From contig CM041777.1 of NCBI GenBank assembly GCA_023374045.1, forward strand, positions 86,298,300 through 86,362,299: a DNA stretch of 64,000 nt, written 5' to 3'. Under the pieces are notes generated by a model that had not been told where the DNA came from, did no database searches, and saw nothing but the letters and a program-made list of their open reading frames with translations. The number at the start of each line of letters is the position of its first letter. Positions within the stretch are counted from its first letter, which is position 1. Made by a program: the position numbers and the translations under genes. The stretch is from Limonium bicolor (Eukaryota; Streptophyta; Magnoliopsida; Caryophyllales; Plumbaginaceae). This document shows positions 11,842-21,900 of this stretch, one piece after another.

Positions 11842-13860
11842 AACTTGAGTAAGTTTTTCCATAAAACTTGGTCAAGGAAGACTGAACTCCATACAAGATT
11901 GTCAGGATTTCCCCACTTCTTTCAAACCTTCATAAGATTCATTCCAAGCCCTTAGGATTATTCTATTCCACACTTAGAGTGTGTATCTGATGAGGACAGC
12001 TAGGATATTATATCCTCAACAAGCTTTGCAACAATTGGGTTAATAAATAGCTCACGATTAGAAAGAGACATTTAGGATTGAATGAAGCTAACTTCCCTTT
12101 AGGTTAATAAACAACCAATTTGGAATCACTAATCTCAAGATAAAACCCTTAGCAAGTAGGTCGGTGCTAACTTCTTTTGTTTCATTTACTGCTTTCATAT
12201 TTATGTTACAATTGTGGGGTGCATGGGGTGGGTAGCTTAGGACATGTATTCCTCTGTGTCACCCGATTTACCCACGATGTCACGGGATCCCCAACCGGTC
12301 CACGGTTGATTCCCCATGAGCTAGGGTCACTTTATGAGTGAACAAACCCACGGGGCGGTAAGGTTTCTGACCGACGCCTTGAGCTCATGATCCAAAATTA
12401 TCCTCCATTATCCGAGTCGATGCCAGCATATAGTGAACTTTGAGCCTTCAGTGTCCAGCTACCTGGTCCGGTGTCTAAGACGGGTTTATGGAAGTCACCC
12501 CCTTGTATGCCGCCTGTCTGACCGCCCTTTTGCCTTACCCTGAAGATTGCATGGGCTCAGTTCTCCATTGTTCCTCTGCACTACAGGTGTCTCTAAAGCC
12601 CAATGTCACGCTATACGTCCATAGAGGATCCCGTATTTACCGGATACCCATACATGGCACAACGTAGTCAGTGAATAATTTGGACTTTAGACACACCTGA
12701 CCGTGCAGGTGACGAGAGACCCGTTCCCATGCAAAACTTCCCCGAGTTTCCCGAAAAGTGGGGTGTTGTCGGATCATCACTGGCCGTGGCGTATGTTTCC
12801 TTATCATCTCGGGTGTCCTGACCTTTCGAACTTAAGCACTCCGGAATTTCTTGATAACGTGCCCCCCAAAGGCATAGCAGAGAAAAACCCCGAGAGATGA
12901 CAGTGAAGGGACGACGGTTCCCCCGGTGAGATGGAATCATAATTGACCTGGAAAGTGATTATCCCAACATTAACACTTACAGCTCCACATCCAATATAGC
13001 CGCGATTTACTTTATGCTATACATGTGTGAAAACCACTTTTTCAGACCAATCCGTTTTAAAATGTTTGGAATTCTCGTTTGCATGTCCCTAAAAGCTGTT
13101 TTACGAGCTCGTTTAATTTAAAGTTCCACAAAATATTTACTCATAAACGGGGTTTTCAAAATTTGTCAATTCTCCTTTAAAAGGTTTATTTCACTAAAAT
13201 GCTATTTCCGAAACAATTTTCAAAAATTGATTTCGAAAAACCTACTTTCTACAAATGAATTTCAAAAAACGTTCTTCACCAACATGATTTTTAAAATAGT
13301 TTTCGAAACAGTTTTCAAAATTGAATTTCACAAACGTATTTCAAAATAAATGATTCAGTCCCCATGTTATGACCCACTATTTTTGAAGTTCAACCCACCT
13401 TCAAGAGCAGTAGTCATTACTGTGGAGCGTTCTAGTCATTTCGTGTTTTCACAAAAGTGGTGGATTTTTATATGAGATTCTGTGCTCGATCATTCATCTT
13501 TCCTTTCTCAAAAATATCATTTATTCCCCTTGTCAGAGCAAGTAGAGCAGCATGAAGGCCGACTACGCGAATCAGCCGAAAGCTAGAGATGCACCAACCC
13601 GCGGAGCTAGCCGAGCAACGTGAAGACCAACGTCAACCAGTCGAACCAAAGATCAGAGGAGCACCAGTCCGAATCCAGCAACATGAAGACTAGCAACAAC
13701 CATTCGCGTTCAGGAATGTCGGAAATCAGAAGAACACAAACCCGTGAAAAAATCGAAACACATGAAGACCGACCACATCCAAACAAACGTCGAGTCCAAG
13801 AATGTAAAGAATCAGAGGAACACCAACCCGTTTTGTTTGATCATAGTACCGCTTCACTAC

Positions 13861-13980
13861 AAGCGCCCGAAGACGAGCGAGCAGCCGGTCAAGAGCCCAA
13901 AGACGAGCGAGCAGCTGATCAAGAGCCCGACGACGAGCAAGCAGCCAGGCAAGAGTCTGAAGATGAGCGCAAGCAGTTGA
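13861..13980 (+). repeat. 30-bp tandem repeat with open frame (4 units)
   Basis: Four consecutive 30-bp units starting CCCGAAGACGAGCGAGCAGC. They lie in an open frame (13620-14012, 130 codons) as 10-residue repeats of the type PKDERAADQE, very charged. Longer, diverged repeats (about 60-70 bp, marked by GAAGACC/GAAGACT and CAGAGGAGC words) precede it from about 13550. The frame has no known domain. In-frame periodicity is expected for any 30-bp repeat, so coding status is doubtful. Confidence 0.7.
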
Positions 13981-14299
13981 TCAGAAGCCCGAGGACGGAC
14001 CAGAAGAGTTGAAAAGAAGTTTAGCTCAAAACTTCCCCATTTAATGACTTTTAGAATTGATGTATAGGTTTTCCCTAGCATTCTTTTCTCTCTTGTCAAT
14101 TTCTGAATAGACTTTGTGTATAGGTTGCACATTCCCTTTGAATTTATTTAGATCAATGTGTATAGGGTTCCCCACTCCCTATTTTATTTGCGAATGACCA
14201 GTGTCAAAATTCATATTGAAAATCCACCACTTTGAAAACACGTGTTTTCAAAATTGTTTTCTAAAAATTGGGTTCTTTTGGCATGCACGTATAATAAAA

Positions 14300-14375
14300 A
14301 AACGAATAAGGGACGACCCCTCACATCTATATATCATTCATCAACTCTGCTTTATGGGGTGAAAACTCACGGTAT
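14300..14375 (-). repeat. Inverted fragment of a related LTR start
   Basis: On the minus strand from 14375 the sequence reads TGTAGATACCGTGAGTTTTC, then ACCCCATAAAGC and GAGGGGTCGT. This mirrors the LTR start of the host element (TGTAGACACC ... TCACCCCATAAAGC ... GAGGGGTCGT). The bases before it on that strand (GGGGATGCCTCC) look like a purine-tract remnant. A second, weak inverted match (GTGGTGGATTTT) occurs at about 13459 plus and 14225 minus. This is a fragment of a second, inverted family member; no partner LTR was found. Confidence 0.55.
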
Positions 14376-16689
14376 CTACAGGAGGCATCCCCTAAATAAA
14401 CAATGTCAACAAATACAACCGAGCGCAAAACAAAAAAATGCATTGCATTCATGACAAAAAGGTCACATGCACTTACAGTCAGTCCAAAATCATCAGCAAT
14501 ACATGAATCTCGTCCACACTCACGAGCATCACGCACTCACGTGTTTCATCATCACTTGCCACACACCAGCCTTCATCCCAATATCTCAACCTCCAAAAAT
14601 CTTCAATAGGATGGTGAAGAACACCAGAGAGTTTGAGCCTTTTCCAAACCCAGAATCACCATGGGCACCAGTGACCAGAATGATTGAAAAAAGAAGAAGA
14701 AGAAGAAAGAGAAGAAGAAGAAGAGCAGTCATTTCCATATCGTGGGGCTACCATGCGGGAGTTCACTCCCTAAAATCCAAAATCCAGGAGCCAATCACCA
14801 ACCTGACCTCGCTCGAGAGTTACTTCTTAGACAACAACCCCAACTGTTTGACCATATCCAAGACCGACACTAACGGGATGAATTTCATGGACTATCAACT
14901 AGATTCGACTCAAGCGAGACTAGGTGTAGCCTTACCACGCATGCATTGCATCCAAAACGAAAAACACAAAAAAAAACACATTCAGTAAAAATCCAAAGTC
15001 AGCCATCTTCATTCGTCATTTTCAGCATTTCATGCATCCTATACATAGTAATTCCATATTACCACAATACATCACATGGTAGATAATCACATTTGCATAC
15101 TCCCATATCGAAATGACATCTTCGGGAAAATCGTGAGAGATTGTTTGAATAGAGTGCGTGAACCGCTAACTCTCGACCCTTCAACGAATACAAAGGTCCA
15201 ATCAAAATCAGCACCACGAACCAAGTGAGTAGTGTGCGAAGAGCAGTATTTTCTCTTGAATTTCAAATGAGGGCACTGGACAATCCATTGAGCGATGAGG
15301 GAAGATAGAGAGAGTCCATAGAGATAAAACCATGAGCGACTTGTGCTTTCCTTCAGCACATGGAGAGGCATAATTTAGAGTGAGATCAATGTCGATAGCA
15401 AGATACGAACTGTGGTTCATGCAAAGATTCGAGAATAGTAAGAAAACAATTATTGACTAATGAGAATGATGAGGCACTTAGGAATAAAAATCTCCACAAA
15501 ACCAAAAAAGCTTTGACTGCCCTGTACATAATCCCTTAGTGAGCCCCGCTGAGCCTTTCATAAAAACTCTTTCTTCAAATAAAAAAAAAAACTCCACAAC
15601 ATGCCATCCCACATATACATACCTACCCTTGCAATAGAGGATCTCGAAGGAGCCGGAGCCATGGCCTCTCCCCCCACCATCTTTCACAAAAGAACATCGA
15701 AAATGTGCAAAGAAATCAGTGAGTCCGTGCAACTCCAGAGCCGAACACCAAAAAGAACATCAAAATTGTCCAAGAAGATCAATGAGCCAATGCAGCTCCA
15801 AAGCTGAAAGCCAAAATGAAAGGCGAAGAACACTTGAGAAAGTCGATGGGCCAAAAATGAGAAGAAAGTTCGAACCGTACACCAGAAGAGACAAGAAGGA
15901 GAAATCCAAATCGAAAGGACCAATGATGTCCCGAAGAAACCAATAAAAGGTTATCAAAACCTGTCTAATCATTCCACCCATGGCAAAGGTGAAACACATC
16001 CTAATTGCACAAAAGCTCCACAATTCCAAATAAATCCTCCAGTCCCGTGTGACATACATCATACCCTCAGCCCCGTTATAACCCGATAAAAGACCTCTGA
16101 CTCGTAAGTCAATGAGCGTTAACTGAAGTATCGGATCTGAAGCATGAATCATAAGATTCGTACTTGCTATCAACATGTCCCATCATACCAAAGGGACCAT
16201 GAGCGAATGAGTGTGACCTTATCTCAGAAGGTCTTTAGAGTGCGAGTGACTCTTCGATTCAACCACCAAATCATAAACAGGTGAGGAATGGAAGGTCCAT
16301 AACCTCAAAATGAAATTCTAAGGTAAATACTGCTCCGAGCATCGAGAGCATCATCACACATTTTGCACACACAGTCATACTCATGAAAGATTGACCCATA
16401 TCCCTCCGTGAGAGGAAAGTGATTCACGCATTCTAGCTCAACAATCACTCAAGATCAAACTGAAGATGTCTTATATTTGTAAACCTCATATTAATAAAGA
16501 TAGGACTATACTTTCTCTCCAAAAAAAAAAAATTGCATATGCATTTTGCATCGTGTCTAGCATTTAATATTTGCATGCACCATAATCATTTCATCATCAA
16601 CATCCGACTGGTAAGAACTCTGCCTAGTCTCGTGGAAAGTCGACTTCAGTTGCCGCTATCAAAGCGTAACTTCCGATAAAAAAAAGTCA

Positions 16690-17480
16690 AAGATGGAGCC
16701 ATCCCACGGCCATATCCAAGTTGGAGCCATGCAGAAGCCATCCTCAAATATTGAGACCATCTCCAGAGATACACTGAGCCATCTCAATAGTTCGAGAACA
16801 ATATAGGAGCCACCTAACATCCCTGTTAGAGCCATTTCCCACCAGGGTTTGCCTACAAGTTCCGAACTACGTATGGTCTGATCTCAATATGAAATTGAGT
16901 ACGTAGGCAGCCCGCCCAGGGTGCGACCACTTCACAGGCAAAAGTTCCCCTTTCTTCCTCGCCATCACCAATGGAGCCATCTCATAGCCCTTCCCCGAGC
17001 CATCCTGAGCCACCCTGGAGCCATCCTGAGGAAATCCGAAGTCATAACCGGACCGAAGCCATCCATCCATGACCAAAAATTATCAACCGCATCAAATGCA
17101 TCAACCACACACAATCCACCAATCACATCAACCCACCATTCAACTCAAAATCCAAAACAATTGAAACCCACCAACCATCCCGAAAATCTCATCCGAATCC
17201 GAATCAAAACCACCAACCAACCATCCCGAAATCTCTACCTGATCAAAACCCACCAACCATCCCAGAGCCGTTGCTCACAGGGAATCACAATCAAACCGGA
17301 ACCATCTGACTGCGCTGGAGCCATCCGATCATACCGGAGCCCTCGGATCATATCGAAGCCACCCAATCATATCGAAACCATCGAGTTCTCAAAGTCACTC
17401 ATAAAAAAAACCATCCATTCAAAGACCGACCACAAATCACCAAAATGAAAACTCAAGAGCCATACCGGAGCCATCTCGAA
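16690..17480 (+). repeat. Dispersed GAGCCATC word cluster
   Basis: GAGCCATC and near variants (GAAGCCATC, GAGACCATC, GAGCCACC) recur many times at irregular spacing. The same eight bases (18987-18994) directly precede the 3' LTR as the last part of the purine tract. A CTACGTATGG...TACGTAGGCAGCCC block at about 16865-16925 resembles one in the LTRs near 11010-11065. Confidence 0.6.
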
Positions 17481-17714
17481 CTCCGGAGCCGAGAGTCCTA
17501 CAAAATCCCGAAACTATAGTGCCATCGGGCAAGACTGCCAAAACAAAACCAAAACACAAGTCCCACACTGACAAAGTCAAAGGCGACATCGACAGAAGCA
17601 TTCGACCATCACATCCCTCACAGAAGCAACGAAACAACATCCAATCCCAAATCAATCCACAACCAAAGTCATCCTCAAATCAGCCACTCAAAAAACAATG
17701 GGGTTCGTACAACT

Positions 17715-18860
17715 CAATCAAAGTATATAGGTCCGTCATAAGTCCTATAGCTAGATGTCAAGAGGTCTAGTTGAGGCCCGTCATAAGTCCTCGTACTTTC
17801 ATATGCATTCTAGGCCCGTCATTAGTCCTAGAGCTAGACACCGAGTTCTAGTTGAGACCCGTCATTAGTCCTCATGCATAACAAATATACCGATTGTATT
17901 CTAGGCCCGTCATCAGTCCTAGAGCTAGACACCGAGATCTAGTTGAGGCCCGTCATTAGTCCTCATACATTTCGAAGATGCATTCTAGGCCCGTCATAAG
18001 TCCTAGAGCTAGACACCGAGTTCTAGTTGAGGCCCGTCATTAGTCCTCATGCATAACCCATATACCGATTGTATTCTAGGCCTGTCATTAGTCCTAGAGC
18101 TAGACACCGAGATCTAGTTGAGGCCCGTCATTAGTCCTCATACATTTCGAAGATGCATTCTAGGCCCGTCATAAGTCCTAGAGCTAGACACCGAGTTCTA
18201 GTTGAGGCCGTCATTAGTCCTCATGCATAACCCATATACCGATTGTATTCTAGGCCCGTCATTAGTCCTAGAGCTAGACACCGAGATCTAGTTGAGGCCC
18301 GTCATAGTCCTCATACATTTCGAAGATGCATTCTAGGCCCGTCATAAGTCCTAGAGCTAGACACCGAGTTCTAGTTGAGGCCCGTCATTAGTCCTCATGC
18401 ATAACCCATATACCGATTGTATTCTAGGCCCGTCATTAGTCCTAGAGCTAGACACCGAGATCTAGTTGAGGCCCATCATTAGTCCTCATACATTTCGAAG
18501 ATGCATTCTAGGCCCGTCATAAGTCCTAGAGCTAGACACCGAGTTCTAGTTGAGGCCCGTCATTAGTCCTCATGCATAACCCATATACCGATTGTATTCT
18601 AGGCCCGTCATTAGTCTTAGAGCTAGACACCGAGATCTAGTTGAGCCCGTCATTAGTCCTCATACATTTCGAAGATGCATTCTAGGCCCGTCATAAGTCC
18701 TAGAGCTAGACACCGAGATCTAGTTGAGGCCCGTCATAAAGTCCTCATGCATAGGTTGATTGATCGTATTCTAGGCCCGTCATTATTCCTAGAGCTAGAC
18801 ACCGAGTTCTAGTTGAGGCCCGTCATTAGTCCTCATACCATCAATCACCGCAATTTGGGG
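17715..18860 (+). repeat. 175-bp higher-order tandem repeat array
   Basis: The phrase CCGATTGTATTCTAGGC recurs with spacings of 174-175 bp (near 17890, 18065, 18239, 18413 and 18588). Each 175-bp unit holds two related halves of about 87 bp, both containing GGCCCGTCATTAGTCCT and CTAGAGCTAGACACCGAG. The halves differ by the linker (GCATAACCCATATACC versus CATACATTTCGAAGATGC). About six and a half units are present, very similar to each other, with diverged edge units. Confidence 0.9.
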
Positions 18861-18980
18861 CCGTCATAAGTCCCCGTGCACCCGCACCCATAAGAGCAAT
18901 CATAAGCCGTGGTGAGAATTTTTGGCGCCCCGTCAACCTTGTGATCCCTTCCCTTTCAGCCTTCTATTGCAGAATTGATC

Positions 18981-18994
18981 AAGGGGGAGCCATC
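18981..18994 (+). other. Polypurine tract of Ogre-like element
   Basis: AAGGGGGAGCCATC immediately precedes the 3' LTR start TGTAACCC. A purine run touching the 3' LTR fixes the element as plus strand, in agreement with the PBS next to the left LTR. Confidence 0.75.
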
Positions 18995-21900
18995 TGTAAC
19001 CCACAACCAAAATTCTCACCCCATAAAGAAATTCCGAAATAATAAGAGGGGTCGTTGCCTTTCTTTTTCAAAACAATTAGCGTGCGTTGTGCTAAGACGA
19101 AACCATCATTTTATAATCTTTTTCAAAGCATTTCAGAAAAAAACACAATCTTCAAAAATGAATTTCCATCGACAGTCCAGTTTCAAGGTCGTCCCCTTTT
19201 GTTTATTCACTTATTTTACTATCTTATTTTGTTTTGTTTATATTCTATTTATTATTTTATTTTATTTTTATTCATCTATCCACCTTTTCTTATATTTTAT
19301 TTATTCTACTATCAACATTGGTATTTTTATTATCATTTCAGTTCACTTCTATTTAGACATTTTTATTTTCATCTTTCAAACCCAATTCACACTTGGTTGA
19401 AATCTAACCTAGCCCAATTCCTTAAACCCACCCTATTTTCAGCCCATGGCTTAAAAAAGCCCACATCAAAACCTCACCCATCACCTAAACCCTAGTGCCT
19501 TCTGGTTCTTCGATCGGTAGCCAACAGCCGACAATCTATCACATCCTCATTTCTCTCTTCATTGTCATCTTCTAATGATCATCGGATTTTTCAAACCCGA
19601 AAAAGAAAAAAAACACAGCACTCTGCTCGTCGAAACCATCACAATAAACACCCTTCTCCATTCTCTTCAAAAACCCAACACCTTCATCTTCTTCTTCTCT
19701 GCAAAAAACCCAGCCGACACACAACTAATCACCCATGTCTTATCGTTCTGAAACATTCTTCAATTCAAAGTCCCGAGAAATACGTTCCGAAGAAAGAGCC
19801 TACTGATTGCGTGCATACTCCAAGAAACCTCCCTCATTTATCTATCTTTACTCAAAAATCGATTTCAAACCCATAGTTCTTCTCGGCATCTCCTTGCTTC
19901 CTGTTTTTCTTAGCAGTTGGCATGAATAAATCGACTTCACCGGCAAATGCTCGCTTCTAGCGTCGACATGCTTCCCCTTCCCCGTCTCTTTGTTCTTCTC
20001 TTTATTATTGTTTCTTTGTTTTTTTTTATTATTGTTCTCTGATTACTCGATTTCATCAGCTTTCGTTTTACAATTCATTGTACTTACCAAGTAAATTGCC
20101 ATGGTGATGGGTCGATGAGGGAAGGCTGGGGTTTATCGGAATTATTTCCCAACCTCGTACCAGTTTTTCTCCATCGTTACTCCCTTCAATTTCTCTAGTT
20201 TTCTAAACCAGTTTGACTTCTTCATTATACGCTAGTCTGCAATAAGATGAATACCGGACCCTGAAAATGGGTCTACTGGTTCGAAGAATTGCATAAAGCA
20301 GGTTTGCAAGTTTGCTTCTGCTCAAATCTCCTCAGATTACTTGGTGTTTTTTTTTCTTTTGAATTATTCGTGAAGCAATCCTGATATCCTGACTTCATAA
20401 GCAAGACCCTGCACTTCCGCCCTTGTTCTTCGTTGATTCCAGATGGATCTATGCCGGATTTAAGTTTATCTGGATGATCTGCGTTCACTCTGTTAATCGT
20501 TTTGATGTGTCCTCTATTTGTTTGATTTTTGTTCGATTTCTCGCCATATGAACTTCAATAGGGATGGCTACATTCTCGGTTTTGTCGGAATAGTATCCGA
20601 CGCCCAGTGCCAACCTCTCATGTTACTTTCTTCTCTCTGTTCCTTGCTCCATCACTGGTCTTATATATCACCATCTACAGAGGCTTCGAGAAAAAGCCCA
20701 TCATGGATCTGATGATTGTGAAGTCTCGTATGCAGATTTTGTTTGGTCAAAAACAAATATGTACGCTCTCGCTCTCACGCCAAAACGGGAGGTTTTTTTT
20801 ATTTTATTATTTGATCCCTCTTGCGCATCCCAGTTCCACATCCTTCGTTGAATAACCATTTCTATTTTGCTGGTTGTTGGATTTTGTTTTGCCTTCGTTC
20901 AAAAGAGAAGGGCGGAGTGAACTGCCCGCTACCCTCAATTTCTTGCTCCGTTTCAAACATCACACCCTTCTCTTTGATTACGACCCATTTGAGGATATCG
21001 TGGGGTTTGAAATTCATTCTGGTTTACAGTGTTAGGCCTCCGGCCTTTGCTCTATATGGATCGAGTTTGTTCGGCTAAATTTGGGTTTTATGTTGTAGTC
21101 ACTCAGGGTGAATTTCCAACGCGGGCTCATTTCTATCTTGCACTATTTTTTCAGTGCTCATCTCTAATGATTCTAAATGTCTTTCAAGGCTACTCTCAGT
21201 GAACCGGCTTCCAGCCTGATGTGTATTATCAGGCGTCGTCTTCCCCTCTCTCTACTTCTCTATTGATTCATTTATACCTGAAACTAATTTGTTTATTTGT
21301 CTTGCTGGTTATCACTCTCTGCAGGCTATATCCACCTCTAAGCGAGCCTTCAAATCCCGCATCTGGCATACACTCATTGTTTGTATTCCGTTTTTCATTC
21401 TCTTAATTCATACGATCATGCTGGTATATTGACGAGTTTGTTGTGTATATGCGCTTTGCTTACTCTTGAGTCACTAATCGTTCCCACTTGGTACCTACTC
21501 CTAAACTGAATGAGCCTATGTTTTTCACCCAAAGCATGCCTCGATAACACTCTGAAAACATGTGTTGGTCCTCCATTGATTGTACTGGCAGTTATTTAGT
21601 TTCTGTACTATGAGTACCCAGTTGAATGTGTATGTGTGGTAATAATCATTTTTTTATGGTGGGATTGACTATCGGTTTGTATCCCTTTGCGTTTGTGTCT
21701 GCAAACCGTAGGGTAATAAAAAAAGAAAGAGAATTCGTTTGAAGTACTCGTGTCTATGTGCTAATCTTTCCCTCCCGGTATAGGAGAACAGTAGTTAATA
21801 AAGCGAGCTTCATGTCCTGTTGACGGATAATAATCCTTGGTTTTTAATGGAAACAAAACAAAAAATGGTTCCCTAAATTTCGATTAGCGGTTCCCATCAA

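Larger units (their letters stand above)
11842..18980 (+). other. Interior of Ogre-like element, no recognisable gag-pol
   Basis: 7.1 kb with only short, low-complexity open frames (for example 12668-12940 minus, 13620-14012 plus, 14467-14988 plus, 15760-16176 minus). None shows a zinc knuckle, a DSG/DTG protease, a YXDD reverse transcriptase, or integrase motifs. A GC-richer block at about 12230-12950 is followed by A/T-rich sequence with TTTTCAAAA words (13030-13350). Repeats and an inverted LTR fragment inside are listed separately. Confidence 0.7.

Noticed and set aside
14467..14988. 173-codon plus-strand frame with an arginine-rich stretch
   Set aside because: The arginine run comes from an AGAAGA microsatellite. 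No domain, no start context, and it lies in non-coding element interior.
15760..16176. 138-codon minus-strand hydrophobic frame
   Set aside because: Hydrophobicity is the usual result of reading purine-rich DNA on the opposite strand. No signal, domain or conservation seen.
17715..18860. Possible CRISPR-like array of direct repeats and spacers
   Set aside because: The units are contiguous 87/175-bp tandem repeats with no unique spacers, inside a plant retrotransposon.
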